NCBI GenBank assembly: GCA_022448765.1 | Contig: JAKUTI010000037.1 | Location: 1-15,358 of the forward strand | DNA: 15,358 bases | From: Pseudomonadales bacterium | Lineage (GTDB): Bacteria; Pseudomonadota; Gammaproteobacteria; Pseudomonadales; Azotimanducaceae | Direction of reading: 5' to 3' | Shown here: piece by piece, positions 7,730 to 14,469 of the stretch | How positions within the stretch are numbered: the stretch's first letter is position 1 | How the letters are laid out: every line of letters begins with the position of its first letter | Program-made: the position numbers and the translations under genes | The notes under the pieces: generated by a model | The model's database searches: none | Told to the model about the DNA's origin: nothing | Seen by the model: the letters and a program-made list of their open reading frames with translations, nothing else

Positions 7730-7863
7730 AACCGCCCTACGCCTCTAATTATGCGATCGACCAACTGACGTCGAGCCAGCACGAGCGGACTATAACAGCG
7801 CACTAATAGTGAGAGTATTATTGCGAACCTTGTAACCACACTTCCGCGTACTTCACTCACACT
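7730..7863. other. Divergent intergenic region between ibaG and yrbG
   Basis: This 134-base region must hold promoters for two opposite operons. Candidate -10 boxes are CATAAT on the minus strand (7754-7749) and TATAAC on the plus strand (7791-7796), but neither has a convincing -35 at the right distance. No operator or riboswitch was recognised. Confidence 0.3.
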
Positions 7864-8820
7864 TTGTTGCTACCCATCGTCAGTCTTGCCGCCGGCTTAA
7901 TACTCCTCGTGTGGAGCGCTGAACGTTTCGTTGCGGGGGCCGCAGTGACTGCAACGAACCTTGGAGTTTCCAGCCTCATAATCGGACTGACAATTGTGTC
8001 GATCGGAACGTCGGCACCCGAAATACTGGTCGCAGTCTCCGCATCATTAGAAGCCGCGCCAAAACTAGCAATTGGAAATGCCATTGGATCTAACATTGCC
8101 AATATCGGCCTGGTGCTTGGTGTAACAGCGATAGCCGCTCAACTCCCCTTTTCCCAGGAAATACTCAAGAATGAGGTACGTTGGCTTATCGGTGCCACTT
8201 TGCTGGCGTTCTTTTGTCTCGTCAACTTGTTCCTAGGCGCTATGGATGGGCTGTTCTTGTTGGCTGGACTGGGGCTAATTCTCTATCTAATGCTCAACAA
8301 ACAACGTTCGAACCCACAATCTCAAGGCGGAGCGAGCGGTGACCTCTCTGACACACCCACTATGCCAACGCACAAAGGGGTACTTTGGCTCATTTTTGGA
8401 TTGTTGCTTCTACTTATCTCAGCGCAAGTTGTGACCAAAGCTGCTGTCGAAATCGCAAACCAGTTGGGAGTCGACGAGCTCATCGTCGGTCTAACTGTCA
8501 TCGCTATCGGAACCAGTTTGCCAGAACTCGCGGCAAGCGTTACCGCCGCCGTGAAAGGACACGCAGAAATAGCGATCGGCAACGTTATCGGATCAAACAT
8601 CCTAAATATTCTCGCCGTGCTTGCCGTACCCGCGCTAATGCACCCGGTCGCAGTTGATTCGATCGTTATATGGCGAGATTACGGCGTGATGGCCTTGCTG
8701 ACCCTTATTCTTGTCATATTTGCACAGTTGCGCGGAGCCATCTCGCGTCTTGAAGGGGCTTTAATGCTATGTATTTGGATAGGCTATAACGTTGTCTTAT
8801 ATATTCAGGCATCCGCATGA
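7864..8820 (+). CDS. yrbG: Calcium/sodium antiporter, CaCA family (YrbG)
   Basis: A 318-residue integral inner-membrane protein with about ten hydrophobic segments arranged as two inverted repeats. Each repeat carries the alpha-motif pair of CaCA exchangers: GLTIVSIGTSAPEILVAVSA with AIGNAIGSNIANI in the first half, and GLTVIAIGTSLPELAASVTA with AIGNVIGSNILNI in the second. The Glu in each SAPE/LPE motif and the Asn in each GSN motif are the cation-binding positions. A soluble loop with QGGASGDLSD separates the halves. Family members exchange Na+ for Ca2+; the physiological role of YrbG is poorly defined. No ATG or GTG is available between the upstream stop and the first membrane segment, so TTG at 7864 (or the adjacent TTG at 7867) starts it. 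It is the first gene of the operon and overlaps kdsC by four bases. Confidence 0.93.
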   Translation: MLLPIVSLAAGLILLVWSAERFVAGAAVTATNLGVSSLIIGLTIVSIGTSAPEILVAVSASLEAAPKLAIGNAIGSNIANIGLVLGVTAIAAQLPFSQEILKNEVRWLIGATLLAFFCLVNLFLGAMDGLFLLAGLGLILYLMLNKQRSNPQSQGGASGDLSDTPTMPTHKGVLWLIFGLLLLLISAQVVTKAAVEIANQLGVDELIVGLTVIAIGTSLPELAASVTAAVKGHAEIAIGNVIGSNILNILAVLAVPALMHPVAVDSIVIWRDYGVMALLTLILVIFAQLRGAISRLEGALMLCIWIGYNVVLYIQASA

Positions 8821-9323
8821 ACCAAGATCTTCGTTCGAAGCTGGCAAGCACTGAAATGCTTATTCTCGATGTCGACGGCGTCTTGACCGACGGTCGACTT
8901 TTCTATGGATCTGGAGGGATCGAGATAAAGGCTTTCAACGTACACGACGGATTCGGACTAAAAAAAATCCAGCAAAAGGGCATCTCAGTTGCCATCGTTT
9001 CTGGACGTGAATCGGATATTGTCGAGAAACGAGCCAACGAATTAGGTATTCGCTTCCTCTTTCAAAACATTGCCGAGAAAAAAGAAGTCCTCCCGGAACT
9101 GCATCAAAGAAGCGGCATCGAACCGCAACATATGGCCCATGTCGGAGATGATTTACCCGACGTGGAATTGTTTAAGAGCGTCGGTCTTGGGATCGCCGTC
9201 GCCGACGCGCTTTTCGAAGTGCGGAAAAGCGCCGATCTCGTTACGAAGGCAAAAGGTGGCGAGGGCGCCGTACGAGAAGTGTGCGAACTTTTGCTTACGT
9301 TACAGGCCGACACAAACAAATGA
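8817..9323 (+). CDS. kdsC: 3-deoxy-D-manno-octulosonate 8-phosphate phosphatase (KdsC)
   Basis: A HAD-superfamily phosphatase that removes the phosphate from Kdo-8-P to give Kdo, a core sugar of LPS. The 168 residues are normal for the compact tetrameric C0-type family. HAD motif I is LDVDGVLTDG (residues 17-26), with the nucleophile and acid-base aspartates. Motif II is in VAIVSGR, the motif III lysine lies in AEKKEVL, and motif IV is HVGDDLPDVEL. The C-terminal GGEGAVREVCELLL is a family signature. The ATGA overlap with yrbG and a second ATGA overlap with lptC point to coupled translation. The isomerase gene kdsD, normally between yrbG and kdsC, is absent here. Confidence 0.97.
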   Translation: MNQDLRSKLASTEMLILDVDGVLTDGRLFYGSGGIEIKAFNVHDGFGLKKIQQKGISVAIVSGRESDIVEKRANELGIRFLFQNIAEKKEVLPELHQRSGIEPQHMAHVGDDLPDVELFKSVGLGIAVADALFEVRKSADLVTKAKGGEGAVREVCELLLTLQADTNK

Positions 9324-9937
9324 TCCGCTGGTACGCGATTGGCGGACTGGTAGTCACCGCGTTTATTGCCTTTAACGGAATGGACAGCGAAAAAATATTC
9401 CAGAACCCCTTATCTCGAGAATTACCTGAACGACCATATCTTTACGTTCAAAACGCAAGAATGAACGAGTTTAATTCGTTTGGCCTTAACCAATACACGA
9501 TATCGTCAGTAGGGATTCGTCAGGATACCGCGACAGGTCAATCGACATTGATACGCCCGTCGCTGACATTCCATGAACCGGGGAAGAACCCTTGGTACGT
9601 AAACTCGGAACGCGGAATATTCGACCTCGAACATATTGACCAAAGCACAGCGCGTGCGGGCGTTGTCAGTTCCAAGGGATCTATTCATTTGGACGGCAAG
9701 GTCCGACTTTCAAGAAGTGGAGACGACCGAACATTCATTCGGCTCCAGAGTAGTTCAATGACGATTTTCCCAGAACTAAAGCGCGTTCAATCAAGCGACC
9801 CTGTTATTATCGCGACATCTTCAAGCGACGTTCGCGCCGCGAGTTTTGAATGCGACCTTGAACAGAATCATCTGCAACTTCGATCCTCGATCGATCAACG
9901 CGTTCACGTTGTCATCCATCCGAAAACACACATGTGA
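9320..9937 (+). CDS. lptC: LPS export protein LptC
   Basis: A 205-residue bitopic protein with one N-terminal transmembrane segment (about residues 4-19) and a periplasmic beta-jellyroll. LptC sits with LptBFG in the inner membrane and passes LPS to LptA. Matching landmarks are RPSLTFHEPG followed by PWYVNSERGIF, SSKGSIHLDGKVRLSR (the usual Y/L-x-G-x-V strand), and a late S-SDVRAASFECDLEQNHLQLRS corresponding to the family's A-x-G-x-x-Y-D-x repeats. The start at 9320 overlaps the kdsC stop (ATGA) and gives the expected short cytoplasmic tail; an ATG 13 codons upstream lies inside kdsC and would add an unlikely extension. It is slightly longer than E. coli LptC (191). Confidence 0.9.
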   Translation: MIRWYAIGGLVVTAFIAFNGMDSEKIFQNPLSRELPERPYLYVQNARMNEFNSFGLNQYTISSVGIRQDTATGQSTLIRPSLTFHEPGKNPWYVNSERGIFDLEHIDQSTARAGVVSSKGSIHLDGKVRLSRSGDDRTFIRLQSSSMTIFPELKRVQSSDPVIIATSSSDVRAASFECDLEQNHLQLRSSIDQRVHVVIHPKTHM

Positions 9938-10403
9938 AATTGTTGCCATTTGCTGGTGTCTAACGTCGCTTAGCGCGCCCTATTCCATCGTTGATGAGGA
10001 AGCGCCCATCCACATTCGTGGCGACGATTTGTGGGGAGACATGACGACCCGGACGGTAATAACTGGTGCCGTGACGCTGGACCAAGGAAATATTCGTGTT
10101 GAGGCAGACGAGATGACGATCGATTGGTTAGAAGGAAAAGTGCAAAGAATTACAGCTAGCGGGGATCAAGCCCGTTTCACTCGAATTGTCGGTGAGGGTA
10201 AATTCTCAATAGAGGCTCGCGCACACGACATAATATATCGCCGCAAGTTGAACCAAATTGAACTACTTGGGATGGCTTCTCTTAGACAAGAGGGCAGTCT
10301 CTTCCGAAGCGAACAAATCCTCTACGACATCAATACAGGCGTAATAGAGGCCGAATCCCTAAAGTCTGAGGGAGTCGAGTTGATTTGGGAACCGCGCAAA
10401 TAA
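9909..10403 (+). CDS. lptA: LPS transport periplasmic protein LptA
   Basis: A 164-residue OstA-like protein that forms the periplasmic bridge carrying LPS from LptC to LptD. The mature part fits the family closely: APIHIRGDDLW, then GAVTLDQGNIRVEADEMTI, ITASGDQARFTR, IEARAHDIIYRRKLNQIELLGMA, and ILYDINTGVIEAES. No ATG or GTG exists at the right place. TTG at 9909 yields a normal signal peptide: basic SSIRKHT, a hydrophobic IVAICWCLTSL core and a cleavage-like SLSA. This puts the first 29 bases inside lptC. TTG codons further upstream (9846, 9858) would add residues without signal character. The gene ends seven bases before lptB. Confidence 0.88.
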   Translation: MSSIRKHTCEIVAICWCLTSLSAPYSIVDEEAPIHIRGDDLWGDMTTRTVITGAVTLDQGNIRVEADEMTIDWLEGKVQRITASGDQARFTRIVGEGKFSIEARAHDIIYRRKLNQIELLGMASLRQEGSLFRSEQILYDINTGVIEAESLKSEGVELIWEPRK

Positions 10404-10410
10404 GTTCTCC

Positions 10411-11139
10411 ATGTCGATCTTAAGAGCAACCAATCTCCACAAAAGTTACCGCGGGATACCGGTTGTCAACGACTTATCCATCCACATCTCAAGCGGCGAA
10501 ATCGTTGGTTTGCTGGGACCTAACGGTGCCGGGAAAACCATAAGTTTTCACATGATCGTGGGGCTGGTCCGATTAGACGGTGGCTCCGTGTCAATCGACG
10601 AACAGGATCTTTCCAACGCCCCCATGCATCTACGTTCTGACAAAGGACTAGCATACCTACCCCAGGAACCGAGCGTCTTTCGCAAGCTCTCCGTCGAGAA
10701 CAATTTACACGCCATCATCGAATTAAGGGGTGATCTCGACAAATCGCAGAAAGAATCTTTAGCAGAACGGCTTCTTGAAGAGTTTAGTCTAGTTGAAATT
10801 CGCGACGTAACTAGCGAAAGACTTTCTGGCGGGGAAAGGCGTCGACTAGAGATTGCTCGCGCGCTCGCAAACCAGCCGCGTTTCTTGTTACTCGACGAAC
10901 CCTTTGCTGGCGTGGACCCAATTTCTGTTGATGACATCAAGGTTGAAATTCGCAAACTCGCAACGCATGACATCGGCATCCTCATAACCGATCACAACGT
11001 TCGTGAAACCCTAGATATCTGCGATCGAGCATACGTCGTGAATGAAGGCCGCGTCATTGCCGATGGAACTGCGCAGAACGTACTATCGAACCAGCTGGTT
11101 CAACGAGTCTATTTGGGGGAAAGGTTCTCCGTTCGATAA
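10411..11139 (+). CDS. lptB: LPS export ABC transporter ATPase LptB
   Basis: The cytoplasmic ATPase that drives LPS extraction through LptFG. The 242 residues match the family length. Walker A is GPNGAGKT with Lys42, followed by I-S where most relatives have T-T. The Q-loop is at YLPQEPSVFRKLSV. The signature is LSGGERRRLEIARAL, Walker B with catalytic Glu is LLLDEPFAGVDP, and the switch histidine is in ILITDHNVRETL. C-terminal VYLGERF is the LptB-specific tail. It sits seven bases after lptA and one base before the GTG codon that also opens the rpoN frame. The ribosome site is weak. Together with lptC and lptA it forms the usual transenvelope module; lptF and lptG are not in the window. Confidence 0.98.
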   Translation: MSILRATNLHKSYRGIPVVNDLSIHISSGEIVGLLGPNGAGKTISFHMIVGLVRLDGGSVSIDEQDLSNAPMHLRSDKGLAYLPQEPSVFRKLSVENNLHAIIELRGDLDKSQKESLAERLLEEFSLVEIRDVTSERLSGGERRRLEIARALANQPRFLLLDEPFAGVDPISVDDIKVEIRKLATHDIGILITDHNVRETLDICDRAYVVNEGRVIADGTAQNVLSNQLVQRVYLGERFSVR

Positions 11140-11147
11140 GTGATTTT

Positions 11148-11188
11148 GAGGAGAACTGTTGATACTCAACTCATCGATTGCCTTATGA
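11148..11188 (+). promoter_or_regulatory. Strong ribosome site and possible 9-codon leader ORF before rpoN
   Basis: GAGGAG at 11148-11153 is the best Shine-Dalgarno sequence in this operon, yet it lies 31 bases before the rpoN ATG, too far to serve it directly. Five bases after it, TTG (11159) opens a 9-codon frame (MILNSSIAL) whose TGA overlaps the rpoN ATG as ATGA. This could be a leader that couples translation into rpoN. Alternatively rpoN could use an upstream in-frame codon. Confidence 0.25.
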
Positions 11189-12675
11189 AACAAATTGCTG
11201 CGTTTAATATCCGTCAACGGTTCAAAGCCACACCCCAGTTGCAACATGCGATAGGGCTACTACAACTCTCCGGCGACGAACTCCGGCTCGAGATTCAGAA
11301 GGCGGTCGAAGCAAATGCATTCCTTGAAATGGAAAACGAGTTGCCACAATTGGACCGTGATGGCGTCCACACCAACGCTCCCTCATATGACACGTCGCTA
11401 ACAACTGATCCGGATTGGTCAAGCGCAGCCCAGGTTGAATACCAAGAAGCTTCATACACCGACGAATATTTGGATCTCGATAGATCTCGGTTACCTGCCC
11501 ACGACCGATACGACATAGAGGGGTCGACCGTAGATACCAGCGGCGTATCGGATCGAACTGTATCGTTATCAGATCATCTCACCCGGCAATTGAATGTCAT
11601 ATCACTCACGGCGATGCAGGATGCTATAGCCAGGGCAATTATCGACGGGATCAATAGCGATGGCATACTGGAAAACAGTTCGGAAGAGATAGCTGCAAGC
11701 CTTCTACCAGAAATAAGCGCGCCGCTCAGTGAAATCGAGTCCGTCGTAAAGACTGTCCAAGATCTGGAACCGCCCGGCATATGCGCTAGAAATCTCCAAG
11801 AGTGTCTGTTGATACAACTGCGGCTTCTTCCTAGAGACGCCCAAGCAAAGGGGCTCGCTATAAGAATATTGACGAGCCATTTTGAAGTTCTCGCGTCACA
11901 GGATTACAAGCGCCTTTCCCGCATTCTAGAACTGCCAGTTAAGGATGTGCTCGAAGCAATTGAATTAGTCCGATCGCTCAATCCCCGGCCCGGTTCAATA
12001 ATTGATTCTGCTCCAACCGAATACGTCAAACCCGACGTGATCGTCTCCAAGGACGAAGGTCGATGGCGGGTCCGAATAAATCCCGAGTTTGCTCCCGGAA
12101 TAAGAATTAGTCCTGTATATGCTCAATCTTCAAAGGATTCGAAGAAATTTCGATCTAACGACTACGTTCGTGAAAACTTGAAACATGCCAAACTATTTCT
12201 TCAAAGCGTCGAACGCCGGAACTCAACCTTGGCCAGCGTTTGTAACTGTATCGTCGAGCACCAAAAAGCATTTCTACAGCACGGGTTGCCTGCGATCAAA
12301 CCACTGAATATGGCGGAAATTGCGTCTGAATTGAGCATACATGTATCTACCGTTTCGAGAATCACAACCCACAAGTACGTACTCACACCCCAAGGTTTAT
12401 TCCCATTAAAGTATTTCTTCTCCAAAGCCATTCCCATAAGAGATAACGAACCCTTAGCCAACAAGGTGGTTCAAGAGTTGATACGAAACGCAATAGATAG
12501 CGAGGCCAAACAGCGACCGCTGTCCGACAAGTTGATCGCACAACTACTTGAATCTGACGGAATTCAACTGGCCCGACGAACGGTAACGAAATATCGGAAA
12601 ATTATGGCCATTCCGACGTCCAATGAAAGAAAAAAGCGATACAGGAACGTTGGAAATTCGATTGCAGCCCAATAG
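11185..12675 (+). CDS. rpoN: RNA polymerase sigma-54 factor
   Basis: Directs polymerase to -24/-12 promoters and needs AAA+ activators. From ATG 11185 the protein is 496 residues. Region I reads RQRFKATPQLQHAIGLLQLS, the activator-responsive Q/L-rich helix. An acidic, poorly conserved region II follows (about residues 50-110). The core-binding domain contains DLEPPGICARNLQECLLIQL and LNPRPGS. The DNA-binding part has the helix-turn-helix MAEIASELSIHVSTVSR, then TPQGLFPLKYFFS, and the RpoN box ARRTVTKYRK at about 463-472 (family consensus ARRTVAKYRE). The frame stays open to GTG at 11140, which would add 15 residues without family similarity; the ATG start is chosen because it begins MKQ at the family position. 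It is followed after 30 bases by ptsN with no hpf between. Confidence 0.96.
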   Translation: MKQIAAFNIRQRFKATPQLQHAIGLLQLSGDELRLEIQKAVEANAFLEMENELPQLDRDGVHTNAPSYDTSLTTDPDWSSAAQVEYQEASYTDEYLDLDRSRLPAHDRYDIEGSTVDTSGVSDRTVSLSDHLTRQLNVISLTAMQDAIARAIIDGINSDGILENSSEEIAASLLPEISAPLSEIESVVKTVQDLEPPGICARNLQECLLIQLRLLPRDAQAKGLAIRILTSHFEVLASQDYKRLSRILELPVKDVLEAIELVRSLNPRPGSIIDSAPTEYVKPDVIVSKDEGRWRVRINPEFAPGIRISPVYAQSSKDSKKFRSNDYVRENLKHAKLFLQSVERRNSTLASVCNCIVEHQKAFLQHGLPAIKPLNMAEIASELSIHVSTVSRITTHKYVLTPQGLFPLKYFFSKAIPIRDNEPLANKVVQELIRNAIDSEAKQRPLSDKLIAQLLESDGIQLARRTVTKYRKIMAIPTSNERKKRYRNVGNSIAAQ

Positions 12676-12705
12676 AATCACGGGCTCAAATCGCGCCGAC
12701 TGTTG

Positions 12706-13170
12706 ATGATCGATTTCGGGTCAATTTTGCCGACAAGCTGCGTGCGCACGCATGTACGTGCCACATCGAAAAAGGCATCTATGGAGGCGGCAGCTGAAGC
12801 AATCGCCACCACACAAGAGAGTATAAATGCGCGACAGCTCCTAGAAGCGTTGATGGCGCGAGAGAAGTTAGGTAGCACCAACCTCGGCGACGGTATTGCG
12901 ATTCCACATTGTCGATTTGCGGACTGTCAACGGCCTGTTGCATCACTCTTGTACCTGACAAATCCTGTCGGTTTCGATAATCAAGAAGTCGATCTGTTAT
13001 TCATTCTCGTTGTACCCGAAGAAGAAACACGCCTCCACCTGGAGCTATTAGCTATCTTGGCTCGAGTCTTCGACCGTCAGCCTAATGCTCAGGATTTACG
13101 AAAAGCTCGAAACGATCGAGATCTGTACGAGGTTTTTCAGCGCCAGGTTGCTGAGGCATTAGCGGAATGA
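12706..13170 (+). CDS. ptsN: Nitrogen-PTS EIIA component (EIIA-Ntr)
   Basis: A 154-residue EIIA of the fructose/mannitol type. The phosphorylatable histidine is His68 in GDGIAIPHCR, and the second conserved histidine lies in EETRLHLELLAILARVF. In the nitrogen PTS, phosphate flows from PEP through PtsP and NPr to this protein, which regulates potassium transport, stress responses and other targets by binding. It does not transport sugar. ATG 12706 gives the usual start (MIDFGSIL, family M-I-x-L-x-x-L-L); a TTG one codon earlier is possible. The stop overlaps the rapZ ATG (ATGA). The interesting point is that its phosphate donor gene ptsO, two genes downstream, is broken, so this protein may act mostly unphosphorylated. 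Confidence 0.96.
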   Translation: MIDFGSILPTSCVRTHVRATSKKASMEAAAEAIATTQESINARQLLEALMAREKLGSTNLGDGIAIPHCRFADCQRPVASLLYLTNPVGFDNQEVDLLFILVVPEEETRLHLELLAILARVFDRQPNAQDLRKARNDRDLYEVFQRQVAEALAE

Positions 13171-14057
13171 AATTGATTGTCATCAGCGGCCGGTCTGGTT
13201 CTGGAAAAAGCACTGCGCTTAATGCTCTCGAAGACGAGGGGTTCAGTTGCATTGATAATTTTCCAGCGGGGTTGCTCCCACAACTAATACAATCCAATTA
13301 CAAGGCTGAAATCGTTCAAGACCTGGCCGTCTGCATCGATGCTCGAAATGTACCAGCCGACTTAGAACTGCTTCCCGAGCGGCTCAGTGCCCTCCAACAA
13401 GACGATTTGCAAGTTCAGGTCATATTCCTCGATGCCCTCGCCCACAGGCTTATGCAACGATTTAGCGAGACTCGACGGCGACATCCCCTAACCCACGTGA
13501 GTCAAGACTTACGACAGGCGATCGACATGGAACTAGAAGTCCTGGCTGTCGTATCTGAGCTGGCCGATCTGCAGATCGACACGACCAATTTGAGTGCAGT
13601 GGACCTCGCCGAAATGATCAAAACCCGTGTGATCAACAAATCCGCGAACAGCATCTCACTTCTCTTTCGTTCTTTTGGATTTAGAAACGGAGTACCTGTC
13701 GACTCCGATTTCGTTTTCGATGTCCGCTGTTTACCCAATCCATATTGGCAAGAGGAGCTCCGATCTTTGTCGGGAATCGACAAACCGGTCCGTGACTTTC
13801 TCGATTCACAAACCGTGGCGACCAGCTTGGTCACCGACATTTGTAGCTTCCTAGAAACTTGGCTACATGAATTCGAAAAAACCAATCGTGCATATCTGAC
13901 CGTGGCTATAGGCTGCACCGGGGGGAGACATAGATCCGTCTACGTCGTCGAGAAGTTGTCGAAATACTTTTCGCATACGTATGCTGACGTCATGGTGCGC
14001 CACCAAGAATCCGGTATGCCGACTAGTGAGATGAGTGGGTCTGCAAATCGTCAATAA
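13167..14057 (+). CDS. rapZ: RNase adapter / P-loop protein RapZ
   Basis: A 296-residue protein; E. coli RapZ has 284. Walker A is GRSGSGKS (residues 8-15), followed by ALNALEDEGFSCIDNFPAGLLP, the family's ALEDxGFxCxDNLPxxLLP block. The linker region has DVRCLPNPYW and SGIDKPVRDFLD. The C-terminal domain carries AIGCTGGRHRSVYVVEKL (247-264), the conserved phosphate/metabolite-binding motif. In enterobacteria RapZ senses glucosamine-6-phosphate and presents the sRNA GlmZ to RNase E. Here the last residues (ESGMPTSEMSGSANRQ) lack the basic KRK-type tail used in RNA binding, so a GlmZ role is doubtful; the core role may differ. It is coupled to ptsN by ATGA, and its 3' end overlaps the ptsO pseudogene by 23 bases. 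Confidence 0.95.
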   Translation: MKLIVISGRSGSGKSTALNALEDEGFSCIDNFPAGLLPQLIQSNYKAEIVQDLAVCIDARNVPADLELLPERLSALQQDDLQVQVIFLDALAHRLMQRFSETRRRHPLTHVSQDLRQAIDMELEVLAVVSELADLQIDTTNLSAVDLAEMIKTRVINKSANSISLLFRSFGFRNGVPVDSDFVFDVRCLPNPYWQEELRSLSGIDKPVRDFLDSQTVATSLVTDICSFLETWLHEFEKTNRAYLTVAIGCTGGRHRSVYVVEKLSKYFSHTYADVMVRHQESGMPTSEMSGSANRQ

Positions 14058-14298
14058 GCTTGGGCTTCAGACTCGGGCATCGTCGAAGTTCATCCGAGTA
14101 GCAAGCCAATACGTTTGTACCGTCGGAACTCTTGTTCGAGAAGTAAAGTTAGTCAACGCAGGCAGAAGGTGTTTTGAATCTCCTTGCCCCATCGGCTGAA
14201 AAAGATTTAGTAATTACTATAAGACTCTATGGGATGGTGAGGATATGGACGAAACCCTTAACGCCCTACTATCGTTTGTCGCTGATCGTCTCGGAGAG
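14035..14298 (+). pseudogene. ptsO: Decayed ptsO (phosphocarrier NPr) with two frameshifts and lost active site
   Basis: From GTG 14035 the frame reads GLQIVNKLGLQTRASSKFI then VASQYVCTV, clearly the NPr N-terminus (NKLGLHARAAAKF...RYPC). It fails at 14161-14164: the bases GCAG occur twice in a row (14158-14165), and removing one copy restores VNAEGVLNLLAPSAEKD, the middle of NPr. That second frame runs through VITIRLYG to 14233, where a GGG run seems to lack one G. Adding one G gives DGEDMDETLNALLSFVADRLGE in the first frame, the NPr C-terminus. The repaired product is 87 residues, the normal NPr length. The phosphoacceptor His is Gln12 (CAG, 14068-14070), and the conserved GKS near residue 43 reads AEG. 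The old stop is also gone; the frame runs on for 55 codons to 14466. Its place right after rapZ is canonical. Confidence 0.88.
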
Positions 14299-14469
14299 GC
14301 CAAACGACTTACCTCATGCGTACGAAACGACGACGTTTTTCGAGATCATCGTGTTCCTATGTGCCATCACACCGACTCTTTCGCGAGATGCAGTTCGTTA
14401 GCCAAACTGATCCATAAACCTAGCGCACGCAACAAACAATATTTGAGACGAGTATTATTTCTTTAATGA
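14299..14469. other. Non-coding gap between the ptsO remnant and yhdP
   Basis: After the last NPr-like residue no gene is recognised up to the convergent yhdP stop. The frame left open from ptsO continues to TAA at 14464-14466 but its residues look random. No stable GC-rich hairpin followed by a T-run is seen, so no intrinsic terminator is called for either operon. Confidence 0.5.

Noticed and set aside
8385..8657. An Arg-rich plus-strand ORF inside yrbG.
   Set aside because: It is an out-of-frame shadow of the second CaCA repeat, with no start signal and unnatural composition.
11140..11184. GTG 11140 as the rpoN start.
   Set aside because: It adds 15 residues not seen in sigma-54 and lies one base after the lptB stop without a usable ribosome site. 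ATG 11185 begins at the family position.
14035..14298. Pure sequencing or assembly error as the explanation for the ptsO breaks.
   Set aside because: A missing G in a G-run could be an error, but a 4-bp duplication, the His-to-Gln change, the lost GKS motif and the missing stop together favour real decay. Reads would still be needed to be certain.
14174..14466. Two overlapping plus-strand ORFs (14174-14401 and 14245-14466) as independent small genes.
   Set aside because: Their beginnings are the middle and C-terminal parts of the broken ptsO, and the remainder is read-through into unconserved sequence.
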